Source: Scedosporium boydii (lineage: Eukaryota > Ascomycota > Sordariomycetes > Microascales > Microascaceae). From it: a stretch of 64,000 nucleotides of DNA. The DNA lies in contig NJFT01000044.1 of the NCBI GenBank assembly GCA_002221725.1, positions 159,449 through 223,448 of the forward strand. Reading direction: 5' to 3'. Shown piece by piece: positions 20,910 through 30,318 of the stretch (position 1 is the first letter of the stretch; the number at the start of each line of letters is the position of its first letter). The translations under genes and the position numbers were made by a program. The notes beneath the pieces are model-generated. The model was not told the origin of the DNA. It worked only from the letters and a program-made list of their open reading frames with translations, and did no database searches.

Positions 20910-23480
20910 TTATGGCTCCTGATCCGCTATGGTCCTAATCCTGGATTGTATCTCGTAAAAGAGAGGCTCGCCCTCCCGGATGGGAAATGCTTGAAGAGCT
21001 GCCCTCCGCATCAATCGTCGGGGAGCCCTCCTTCCTGTAAAGAGCTCAAACTGAGCAAAGCCTTGTTCCGGGAGGAGGTCAAGGCCATCCATTGTGACCC
21101 AGCCTCTGTGCGAATGTTGTCTCGCCTGCTCCAATAATGGGGTGTCGAGGGTCTTGTATCCCAGCTCGATGACCACTCCGCCAGTTGGGCTTGTCAGCCA
21201 ACTCTCAGGGGCGGTAAAGTCGGGCGAGGGTAGATCTCCAATCTTGTGGGTAGGTATGCAAGAAAGGATCATCGTCGGTGGATTAAACGAACACGGCCAA
21301 GGCCCGTCTTTATTCTCTAGGACGTGAAATTTCGCAGCCTTTTTGGTGTTATTACGTCCTGGTCCGAGACGAGGTAGACCAACTTCATTGAGCAGAGTCA
21401 TGAAGTGACTCACGAGATCGTGTGCTTTTCCTGGAGTGCGGTTATAAATGACGATATTCCTCACGCCGAGCTGAAGCAAGGCATAAACGGCAGCCCTCGC
21501 CATGCCTCCAGCCCCAACTACGACAGCAGTTGACGCGGATCGCACAGCGTTAGCCGGAGACAGACCCCGACGGACACACGCTCTGATTCCGATCCAGTCG
21601 GTATTCTCCCCGAACAGCGCCATAACAGGGCCCACTCTGTTGGACTCTCGAATTAATACGTTGACGTCTGGAACGGTTCCGTCGGAATTAAGGCGGCGGA
21701 CGGGAATCAAGGTGTTAACAGCCCCGAGTGCTTTGGCATGGGGGCTGAGAGAATCGGTGAGCTGAATAATATCCACCTTGAAAGGAAGTCCAACTGACGC
21801 ACCCGCAAATGAAGGATCCTTAATGAGAGGGGTTAGTTTATCAATAGTGTCTGCCGAATAAGGCGAATAGTTGTACGGAATCCCGCAACCTTCGAGGGCG
21901 GCATTGTGCATTGCTGGCGAAAGACTGTAATCGACGTTAGCGCCGAAGACGTAAAGCTTCATCGGGTCGAAGACAAAGGATGAGTACAGTGCCCTGGTGG
22001 CCTCTATCGCTGTAATGCACGGGAAGTCTGGTGTTCGGGCAGCGGCGTGAAGGGTTGAAGAGGGTTTCGGCGCGACTGGGGTTAAAATAGGATTAAAGCA
22101 TGCGGAATGCCGGCCTAGGAGACCGGAATTGTAGGCGATCACTGGTAGAGGCAAATCTCGGAGCCTCTTTACGGAGAAGCGTAGATGGTCCGCAGAAAAG
22201 TTGTCCTGCAAGCTCGCAGCCGGACGTACAAACCGCACGAGGTCGCATCCCAAGCTTTTGGCGCGCTGATACCGAGATATCCAGATGGGTGACTCCCAGG
22301 AATCTTCGCCGATGGTGCATTCAAGATTGGCTATTATCTTACTCCGGTGTTGGGTAGAGATAATACGGGAAATATCGTCATCCCCAAGTCGCAGATCGAC
22401 GGTTACGAATTCCGCTGCCAGTCGGAGACCATGGCCAACAGCACTCATATATAGAAGCTGCCAGCCGGTGTCTGCGTGGGAATTCCTCGGTGCTAAAACA
22501 TGAAAGACAATAGGCAACACGGTATTGCGTCGAATGTTTCCAACGACTCTTGCGATTTCTCTGGCCCGATCGAAGCTGATCCCGGAGTTGCGGGCATGGG
22601 GCGTCTCGGACGTCTGGCTATTATTGGTACCCCTCTGAAGCCAGAGATCATCAACGACAATCTCGATTGCGTCCGCGCCGGTCTCAATTTCCTCAATCTC
22701 GATATCTGAGCTCAACAGAGAGGAAAGGGGCATGGACACGGCATACGTGAAATCTCTCGCTTCGGTGGGCATGTTTGCTAGTGGGAATGCCGTCTCAATA
22801 AACGGTATGGACTCGAGGGGCATAAGGAGGGATAGGAATTTCAGAAAGTGTCTTTCAGCCCGCTTCAGAGTCAGATACGGTGCTAATGATCTGCAAGCCA
22901 TAGAGTCGTCCTGATCACGATCGGGCGTGGGGAGAGTCGGGCGTTCAGTAACATTGAAGAAGTGAAAATTTGTACAGGTATGAAAGACTGCTCCGCTAGC
23001 ATTTAGAAGGTTTGCCATCTTGGCCCTGTCTAGAATTTTAAGGTGCTCTTGGACTGCCTCAGCATCTCTACTGATGAGGATAACTGGGCTCGTGGCGCAT
23101 AGGTCGCGGAGGAGAGTCAGGATGTTTCGCTCCAGCCAGGAACAAATGATCACGCAACCAGTGGAGTGGTTAGCGAGCACAGACTTGAGAACGTTGGCCT
23201 GTTCCGCCTGGCATTTCGCAGGCCCCTCGAGTCTCCGAAACTCGGCGCTAGTTAAGCAGACAGTCTGCTGAAAGATCTTTTCCAGGTCAACCATCATACG
23301 TTCCATGGCAGCGCAGGCAATAACGCCTAACGTGGACTTGCCAGAGCCTCGGATGCCAACCAGCACAATCGAAGCGTCGGGGGCGAATTGACACGCAGCT
23401 GGTGTTGGAGGACCCGACGCTCCGATAAGATCGGTGGCTCCGTGATCGATCCCATTGCCTTTGCCGATTAGAACATTGTC
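20910..23480 (-). CDS. qutR: Quinate pathway repressor QutR (arom-like pseudo-enzyme)
   Basis: A protein of at least 850 residues with three domains homologous to the last three of the AROM polypeptide: shikimate-kinase-like (P-loop GIRGSGKST), type I dehydroquinase-like and shikimate-dehydrogenase-like. In QutR/QA-1S these serve as a sensor that binds and represses the activator QutA when quinate is absent. The dehydroquinase part has lost the catalytic His/Lys environment (ANLECTIGEDSW where enzymes carry the catalytic segment). The dehydrogenase part keeps SLSPAMHNAALEG and GENTD but reads GASVGLPFK instead of GxNVTxPxK, as other QutR proteins do. The open frame extends upstream to 23480, just after two stops. 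A first exon must therefore precede it: an ATG at 23670 (MSRDSAG) with an intron ending at GATAAG (23480) fits the phase but is unproven. It is divergent from qutA. Confidence 0.88.
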   Translation of the reverse strand, partial: DNVLIGKGNGIDHGATDLIGASGPPTPAACQFAPDASIVLVGIRGSGKSTLGVIACAAMERMMVDLEKIFQQTVCLTSAEFRRLEGPAKCQAEQANVLKSVLANHSTGCVIICSWLERNILTLLRDLCATSPVILISRDAEAVQEHLKILDRAKMANLLNASGAVFHTCTNFHFFNVTERPTLPTPDRDQDDSMACRSLAPYLTLKRAERHFLKFLSLLMPLESIPFIETAFPLANMPTEARDFTYAVSMPLSSLLSSDIEIEEIETGADAIEIVVDDLWLQRGTNNSQTSETPHARNSGISFDRAREIARVVGNIRRNTVLPIVFHVLAPRNSHADTGWQLLYMSAVGHGLRLAAEFVTVDLRLGDDDISRIISTQHRSKIIANLECTIGEDSWESPIWISRYQRAKSLGCDLVRFVRPAASLQDNFSADHLRFSVKRLRDLPLPVIAYNSGLLGRHSACFNPILTPVAPKPSSTLHAAARTPDFPCITAIEATRALYSSFVFDPMKLYVFGANVDYSLSPAMHNAALEGCGIPYNYSPYSADTIDKLTPLIKDPSFAGASVGLPFKVDIIQLTDSLSPHAKALGAVNTLIPVRRLNSDGTVPDVNVLIRESNRVGPVMALFGENTDWIGIRACVRRGLSPANAVRSASTAVVVGAGGMARAAVYALLQLGVRNIVIYNRTPGKAHDLVSHFMTLLNEVGLPRLGPGRNNTKKAAKFHVLENKDGPWPCSFNPPTMILSCIPTHKIGDLPSPDFTAPESWLTSPTGGVVIELGYKTLDTPLLEQARQHSHRGWVTMDGLDLLPEQGFAQFELFTGRRAPRRLMRRAALQAFPIREGEPLFYEIQSRIRTIADQEP

Positions 23481-23670
23481 TTATCATGGAAATGGTAGAA
23501 TGGGAAGAACCAACCGTTCGGCCAGGGTCGGTCGACGACGGGATCACCCGCGACCGTGTCAACTTGGCTGGGCATTGGAAGTTCCGCGGATCAGAGAGAC
23601 GCTGGATACACAAGCTCACGAATGTTTGGATGATGATGTCCCGTTCACCCCCAGCGCTATCCCGAGACAT

Positions 23671-24400
23671 AGAAAGCGGAAATCAACAAGGGCAGCTCGG
23701 TAATAGTGACGAAATTCGTCCAGAAAAGAGAAGCTATAATTTCTGATCGATTTCCTGGTGCATAAACTAGCAGCAGCGCAGTTAGGAATGGAGGAGGCAA
23801 GGTGGTTGCAGCGAGGCACTTCGACATTGCTGATTTCTCCCCGCACAATCAGCAATCGATCCTCCTCACTTTTCACTGCAACTCGCTAGCGGGCATCATC
23901 TTGAAGTAACGAAGGCCAGCCAAGTACCCCCAGAGTACCATTGCCTTCAAGCTTGACCTCCCATCCCCGGTCCTCGACCCCGCTCTAGGTCTGCTTTAGG
24001 CACTACTACCTAAGTAGGAAAGGTTCTAATCCTCTGACTGACGCGATACTTCGTTACAAGTTGTTTCCCCAGACTCCTCCTCACACCCTCCCCACAATCA
24101 TACCTACACACTTCACTGTCCGTGCAAGGAGCCGATTGTGGGGAGTAGGGAGGGTCCGCTAACTTTCCCCTCGCGTTCTCATGCTCCCTGGCATCAAATC
24201 TTACAACATAGACAGTAAGATGAGAGCAATATACCAGCAGCACTGCCGTTTGCCGTCCTGCCTTTCTCTGTCGACCCAGCCGTCTGGGCCATATCGATTT
24301 CTTCTAACGGGGAAGAGAACGCCACTCAATGGCTTCATAAGTCATTAGCCTAGGACACTCTCTGATTATTTCCATGGCCTAATATCTGGAAATATCCATT
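23671..24400. promoter_or_regulatory. qutR-qutA divergent intergenic region
   Basis: About 700 bp shared by the repressor and activator genes. A 16-bp imperfect palindrome GGAAAGGTTCTAATCC at 24017-24032 matches 12 of 16 positions of the QutA/QA-1F consensus as I know it (GGRTAARYRYTTATCC). That is weak but well placed for the autoregulation known in Neurospora and Aspergillus. Otherwise CT-rich with no gene. Confidence 0.4.
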
Positions 24401-26593
24401 ATGCCACAAAATTCGAAGCGGTCCGTAGCAGCCTCCGATACGGGCGATCCCAGCTCAGATCCCAATATCATACAACCCAAGAGGCGGAGGGTATCGCGGG
24501 CATGCGACACCTGCCGAAGCGCCAAAGACAAATGCGATGGAGCAAAACCACAATGTCAGCGGTGCATCTCGATGCAGCGACGATGTACCTATTTGAATCC
24601 CGAGAAGCGAAGAGGAATCAGGACTGGCTACTTGCGCGCCATCGAAGTTGCCCTGGCCCTTCTGCTCGAGTGCGTTCCCGCATGTCAAAACGTGCTGCTT
24701 GTAGCTTTATCCGGACAGGAAGAGGATGGATACCAAGATTATTTTCTCGATAAGGACTCCCCGGCGGCCGAGGCGCTGCTCAAGAGATGGCACCAGAGCC
24801 AGGCGTATCAGAACATCGACCGCCTGATTTCAAAGGATGGAAGCACACCCCGAAGCGATCCCCCTGCTGGTGATGATCGTTGCGATAATATTGCTGGGCC
24901 TGTCCCCCGATCCATTGATCCAGTACTACCAGCAGGCCTTCGAGCTGAAGCGAGTGGCGAATTGGACAGATGGCGTGTCACATCTCCGGACTTCGTACAG
25001 GATCGAGCAGCGTTGGCGCTTCCAGAATTACCACCTAATTTTCGACACTACCTTGACGTCTACCACAATTATTCCCACAGCTGGTTCCCAATTCTGCAGG
25101 AGGAGATCCTGACGCAAGCCATGGCCTCATACCCCTCAATGGGGTTGCGTGTTGATCCGAGAAGCCACGGATACGGTGCACATTCCGAGCTATGGAGTGC
25201 GTTGGCCGTCGGGGCTGCATTGGATTCCCGTCAACAATCTCTGGTTTCCGATGGGCATCTGCGCAGTCCATTCGGCATAGGGAGGCCAAGTGATCCTACC
25301 TCGCGGAAGACACATTCCCACATCTACTCCACGGCTCGGTATCTCATCCCGCCTGAGGACGGAAAATTGGACGGATCTCACGTGCGCTCTCTTCTCCTAC
25401 TCTCCCTAGTTAAGATCACCGATGACGAAATCAACGCAGCCTGGCTGCTGGTAGGCCAAGCTGTTCGGCTTTTCCTACATCTACAGCTTCCACGACAATG
25501 TAGTCGCGAAGAAGCGACTTTCGCCAAGCAAGACCTGATTGTTTTCATGGCCTGCTTCATACTAGATACCCTCGTTTCTCTCAGACTCGAAAAGCCGTCT
25601 CATCTAAGACCGGGAGACCTTCCAGATACACTTCACCCGAGTCATCCACAATTCAGACTCTTTTCGGCCACTCAAGAGCCCCTGGGGACGATTTCCTCAC
25701 CATCTCCACTGGCGGGATTATTTCAACAATATAAATTTTCGCGAATTCTGAACCACCATCTATGCTCTCGAACAGGTGGAACTTCAACCCTTCCGGGATC
25801 CAGCCCCGTTGACCTAGTCCAGTCTCTTGATCCGCCATTCCATTTCTGTAACGCCCTCGTCCACGCAGATCTCACGCCGAAAGTTCCCACTGCATCTCTG
25901 GTTCATGCCGGATTCTTGACGGCGTCAGTTCTAATTTCGCCAATATCAATGCCGCGATTGATAGAAAGTTTAGTCGACGTCGCCGCACATTGCATCTCGA
26001 GCGCAGGCGCACATGGCTCACCTATACTTTTGACTTTATACCTGGAGCTCGCGACTGGCAATCACCGCATGCAGTGTTTGAAAGCGGATGACCAGATACG
26101 GATGCTTGAAATTCTAAGTATCCTCAAAGGTCGACATGAAAGTAGTCGGCATACTCATTTATTTGGTATGACACCGCGACCCGCAATGGAAGGTCTAACT
26201 CCAGACCAGGCCGCTCCAGGCCCGATGTTCGGGGGCGATAGCTTAGGAATGCCCGAATACATCCGCGCGGGAGATATCTCAGATACCAGAGTACCCTACA
26301 ACAACAATCCCGTGGCACCCGGCGCCATTCAATCTAGGGCAGATACTAGTTCTGATGCCGCAGTAAGATTAGATCCGCTTCTGGTCGGCGATTTAAACAA
26401 TGATAATCAAAGCATGGTGGATCTAGGGAGGCTGGGGGCATGTAGTGTGGACTACGACGCCATACTCGATGAGCTTTCATCGCTGGACTATGTGGATAAC
26501 ATAGAACCGGACCCGCAGTTCCTGGCTAACCTAGGATTTGCTCCGGGCTGCGAGCCGAATGAGATGTTCAATGGGAACTTCGGCTCGTTTTAG
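24401..26593 (+). CDS. qutA: Quinate pathway transcriptional activator QutA (Zn2Cys6)
   Basis: A single-exon 730-residue activator. The binuclear cluster has six cysteines at residues 35, 38, 45, 52, 55 and 62 (spacing 2-6-6-2-6), preceded by the basic KRRRVSRA and followed by EKRRGIRTGYLRAIEVALA. That linker (K/R-R-G-x-x-T-G-Y-x-R-x-x-E-x-A-L) is distinctive for QutA/QA-1F rather than a generic Zn2Cys6 factor. The middle part (residues 200-430) is the fungal-specific transcription factor domain, with HYSHSWFPILQEEIL and IYSTARYLIPPEDG. The C-terminus is acidic and Asn-rich, a likely activation region. QutA binds upstream of all qut genes and induces them when quinate relieves QutR. It is slightly shorter than the Aspergillus nidulans protein (about 825 aa) but has no visible break. 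Confidence 0.88.
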   Translation: MPQNSKRSVAASDTGDPSSDPNIIQPKRRRVSRACDTCRSAKDKCDGAKPQCQRCISMQRRCTYLNPEKRRGIRTGYLRAIEVALALLLECVPACQNVLLVALSGQEEDGYQDYFLDKDSPAAEALLKRWHQSQAYQNIDRLISKDGSTPRSDPPAGDDRCDNIAGPVPRSIDPVLPAGLRAEASGELDRWRVTSPDFVQDRAALALPELPPNFRHYLDVYHNYSHSWFPILQEEILTQAMASYPSMGLRVDPRSHGYGAHSELWSALAVGAALDSRQQSLVSDGHLRSPFGIGRPSDPTSRKTHSHIYSTARYLIPPEDGKLDGSHVRSLLLLSLVKITDDEINAAWLLVGQAVRLFLHLQLPRQCSREEATFAKQDLIVFMACFILDTLVSLRLEKPSHLRPGDLPDTLHPSHPQFRLFSATQEPLGTISSPSPLAGLFQQYKFSRILNHHLCSRTGGTSTLPGSSPVDLVQSLDPPFHFCNALVHADLTPKVPTASLVHAGFLTASVLISPISMPRLIESLVDVAAHCISSAGAHGSPILLTLYLELATGNHRMQCLKADDQIRMLEILSILKGRHESSRHTHLFGMTPRPAMEGLTPDQAAPGPMFGGDSLGMPEYIRAGDISDTRVPYNNNPVAPGAIQSRADTSSDAAVRLDPLLVGDLNNDNQSMVDLGRLGACSVDYDAILDELSSLDYVDNIEPDPQFLANLGFAPGCEPNEMFNGNFGSF

Positions 26594-26754
26594 AGTCAAG
26601 TGGAACCAAACATCACACTGTTCGGCGCCTTTGAGCAATAGCGGCGATACAGAGGGAAGGGAATGACTTCGGGAATGACTTCGATCACCTTTCCCCTACC
26701 CTCATGATTTACGTCATGTTGGAGGAGATATTTTACTGTGCTTGACTGCCCCTC

Positions 26755-26783
26755 AACTTGTTCAAAGAATAAATGAACAAGTT
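26755..26783. repeat. Perfect 10-bp inverted repeat 3' of qutA
   Basis: AACTTGTTCA (26755-26764), a 9-nt spacer, then TGAACAAGTT (26774-26783). It lies about 160 nt after the qutA stop and could form a hairpin in the 3' UTR. A short tandem duplication (GGGAATGACTTC twice) occurs at 26659-26685. Confidence 0.6.
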
Positions 26784-27239
26784 CAATGGAACTAAAATAC
26801 CCCAGTGCCGAATCGAACACTTGTAAATGAAGGAGTAAGGCCAGGGGAAAACTTGAATCTGCCCAAAATTTACCGTTCCTCTCGCCTGAACCTTACGACT
26901 GCTTCATGTACCTTTGTACTTCCCGCCCACTTAGCGCTAGTGGGCTATTTTCTCTGCTAATCTTGGCTCGCGCAAACCTACGTCGTGCACTAGTTCTCAA
27001 TCTCCGAGGAGGGGCTTGACAATGACCACGCAGGCCTAGGTCGGGAATTAAGATTGGACTTTCCACAGGTATCTCATCTTCCAAAACACCCAGTTCGGAT
27101 CACTGCCATTACCCAATTACGGCCCGACGGGAGAGCAAGTTGAGGAATAATTTCCATGAAGTAGCATTGATGTTCCTCATACTTCCGTATTTGATCGATC
27201 ATTTGTGTCATCCCCCGTACGCTATCGTGTTACATCGCG

Positions 27240-27264
27240 GTCTTCTCCGGCAATGCCTTTATCC
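27240..27264 (+). repeat. Left copy of 25-bp direct repeat with QutA-like site
   Basis: Identical over 25 bp to 38209-38233, with weaker similarity continuing about 18 bp further. It contains GGCAATGCCTTTATCC (27249-27264), 12 of 16 matches to the QutA site consensus. The right copy lies in the qutD promoter; here no qut gene follows. Confidence 0.8.
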
Positions 27265-27907
27265 GCCCCCTGTCTTCCCCAAGATTGATTACGAAGTACG
27301 AAGTACTTGATGTCCCATCTAGTTTACCTCTCTGTTGGGACAGACTCAGCCCACCCGTTCTTCTACCAACGTCTAAGAGGGCGGCGAGCTCGGGCTGGCG
27401 TTGGACGTGGGCAGCGTGGTGTGAACCAATCAGTAGCTGGGCCAGCAAAGCCGGTGCCTCGGCTCTCTCGTGAATAGGATTGATATTTTTGACACAGTCT
27501 CGGCAAGTGGTGTACATGATCCCGAACGCAAAGCAATGCTCTTGAGGTAGGGGAAGAGGAACCGGGCATACCCGCCGGGGGATAATATCTCGGCGCACTG
27601 TACGAAGGTAAACCTCTACATGCAGGCGAAGAGAGAGGTGGCCCGCCCGGTGTCCGCGCACATCGAAGCATGATGTATCAGTGGCTATACCAAGGTGAGA
27701 TGCTTGTGATCGCCAATTATCTCTTATTGAAGTGTTACATTTTTCGATGTCGCACGCCACAGTCATTTCCAAGTACGGAATTTGGAATTAGTTTAGTCTC
27801 ACAAGCATCTTCGAGCGATCCAACATCTCCTAATTTCCCTCCACCAAGGTTAATTGTTTACGAGGGTGCTCGAGGAACGTCCGAGCCAGACCTCAAGGCA
27901 ATTCGCT

Positions 27908-29589
27908 CTAGAGCCTCACTGTCGTTTTTGCGCGCAGCCATTCGCCATATCTATAGAATAAAATCGGAGCGGGAACAAAGCCCATGGCAAGAAGACCCAG
28001 CAGCGAATTTCCCCAGCCGTAACCAAGCGCCTTATACATGCTCGGCCCTACCAGAGGTAAGAACGTGCTTGAAAGGAATCGCAGAAGGTTGTTGGCTCCC
28101 AGGGCGGATGCGGCGCCGTCGGAACCAAACAGATCGACGAGATATAGTTGCGTGGGCATCTGCGACTGGTAAGTGACCCTCTGCGTACTCACGGCAGACC
28201 ACGAAGTATAACCTACAATGACGAAAAAAGCGCCAAATCCGATAAAGACTGTGCCTATCGCGGGCACAATCCAGTGGACTTTGTAGTGTACAGTCCAGCC
28301 GTAGATAAACAAACCCACACCGACCAGGGGACTGAACCAGATCATCGGCACGAGACGACGTTCGGGCCCTGGTCGTTCCATACCGCCGGGCAGCGTACGA
28401 CTCTTCTGCATACGGTCGCTGAGAGCTCTAAAAGCGAGCATGGCTGCGACGAGAGCCACACCAAGACCGAGGTACACTAGCCCCGACATGGAGGTACTGA
28501 AGCCATACTGCCCCTCAAACACCTTAGTAAAGGTTGTAAAGAGAAGATACATGAGCCCAAATATGAGGGCCGTGTACAGAGACATGATGAGGACGATAGG
28601 GGAGCGAATAAGGAGCATGGTGGGACGAATCAGGGCCCTGACGAGGACTTGACCGGGTTCAAGAGACTTGGAGAGTGCCGTCGGCGGAGTGTGCCGGTCT
28701 CCCGTGCTTCTGCGAAGACGCTCAGATTTCCGTTGAAGCAGGACATTAGGATGTGTTTCTCGCATAATAGCCAGAGCAGCGGTGCCGGAGTTCCCGCCCA
28801 AGATTGTTAATATCCAGAAGGTCCAGCGCCAACCCATCTCGTCCGCGATGAATCCCCCGATGACAGGGCCGAGCACCTAGATCGTATACATGAGTTAGCA
28901 TGAATGTAGCATGAAGAATGGGGCTGGCCATAAGACTTGCCGGTCCAGCCAACGGCCTTAGGCTAAACAAGGCCATTGCAACCCCCCTCCTCTCCAGCGT
29001 AGTTATGTCTGCTATTGTCCCGCCCCCAAGAGCCATGGGCGTGCCACCGGCACAACCTGCGAGGAACCGAAAGGCCATGAATTGGCCAATGTTCTTACTA
29101 AGCGCATTGCCAACTAAGAAAGCCACAAAAGTGAGGCTCGCAATGTGGTAGACAAAAAGACGACCGTAGACCTCGCTGATGGGGGCAATAAACATTGGCC
29201 CGATGGCTAGGCCAAGGACATAGATTGTGATAGCAAGCGTGCTAACATGATGTGAAGAGATATTGAAGTCAGTGACCAGGCCACTGATTCCTGGAGCACA
29301 CATTGTTGGTGCCATATTCCTTTTGTGGGCAGAAGGTTTGATGTTAGCAGGCGCTAGCAAGACAGGATTCACGTTGAACCAGACAAAGGAAGCCTTACGT
29401 GACGAGAGCGAGAATGGCGACCACGATAATGTGTAACCACTTCTTGCACGAAGGCCAGTTTTGAGGGTTTTCTGGGTCGCTGGGTCCATCCCAGTCCAAG
29501 ATGCCGCGTGCTCCAACCTCACGCTCATTCTGTGGTCCTGCTTCAAGCTGCTTGGGCCGCTTGCCAGAGCTAGAACTTGCCCGCGACAT
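27908..29589 (-). CDS. MFS multidrug/polyamine-type transporter (DHA1), with a GC-AG intron
   Basis: Three exons (29589-29399, 29319-28941, 28876-27908) give 512 residues. The N-terminal [15 protein letters not shown] is the hallmark of fungal DHA1 drug:H+ antiporters of the Flu1/Tpo type. Membrane segments follow, with FGRLFVY-like motif A ([11 protein letters not shown]) and motif C split by intron 2: LAGP joined to VLGPVIGGF. Intron 1 is GTAAGG..AAAAG. Intron 2 (28940-28877) begins GCAAGT and ends CTAG, a non-canonical GC-AG intron; this is the only splice that rebuilds motif C and the frame, and GCAAGT is the usual extended GC donor. About 12 membrane helices and a full length for the family suggest a functional exporter. 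It is divergent from the broken Zn2Cys6 gene, which may have been its regulator. Confidence 0.9.
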
Positions 29590-30318
29590 AATTCCGTGTA
29601 GATATTTGTATGATCGTTGGTTAGGATTATCTTTGAATGATTTCTAGACACTGGTTGCTCGCATTGGAGCGTCGTAAACGAAGGCCATCGAGTTGTTTAA
29701 GAATCCAAATCCATGGTACTGAGGGCCGAAATGCGAAGGCGGAGATAGGAGTCTGACCTCAGCCTCCGACGGAAGAATTGCCGTGAATTCACCAGGCATA
29801 ACTAACATGGCATTCCTTTTCCTCGCTTGCTTGAGAGGATGATTAACGATGGGTCCTTAGCGAAGAGAGCCTGGCCACACACCCTTGTTTAGATACCTGC
29901 AAGCGGGACATAGGAGTTGTAGACGCCTCAATGATATCGATTACACGCGTCATCATGCACTTCAAAGGCAGGATGAAATTCATGAACCCTGTAGACAACC
30001 CGAGATAAAAGTACCTTACGCAATGCCGCACCAGTCCGCGATAGTGGGGCCGCGGAGCGGAGGGTCGGGCGGTCGGAGGATCGGATCGGACCCCATCGCA
30101 GGGGCTGCGTTGGGTTGGAAAGCAAATATCTGGGCTCTGATTGGCTTCGGCCATTACTAATCCTCGCATGTTGTATTGAGTTCTCGCCTCGACAACACCG
30201 TCTCGTCAGCAATTCCCACTCCTTCAATCCATTACTTCCATCCCTATCCGCTTTCTAGGCAAAGATCTTGGGAAACTTGTTTACGTTCTCTGCTAGTGAA
30301 GCTCCCACCAGCCTCCGC
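29590..30318. other. Intergenic between MFS gene and broken regulator
   Basis: Shared upstream region of the divergent MFS gene and the Zn2Cys6 pseudogene. No gene is seen. A GC-rich patch around 30049-30090 consists of CGG/GGTCGG-rich sequence that could be Zn2Cys6 sites, but no consensus is known. Confidence 0.45.

Larger units (their letters stand above)
26594..27907. other. Intergenic, qutA 3' flank to MFS gene 3' end
   Basis: About 1.3 kb between two convergent genes. It holds the inverted repeat at 26755-26783, the left copy of the 25-bp direct repeat at 27240-27264 and a short tandem/palindromic run TACGAAGTACGAAGTACTT near 27294. No gene is called; the 180-codon open stretch on the minus strand (27230-27772) has no recognised domain. 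Confidence 0.5.

Noticed and set aside
27230..27772. 180-codon open stretch on the minus strand covering the left direct repeat
   Set aside because: No recognised domain or gene structure; composition is Arg/Ser-rich as in shadow frames.
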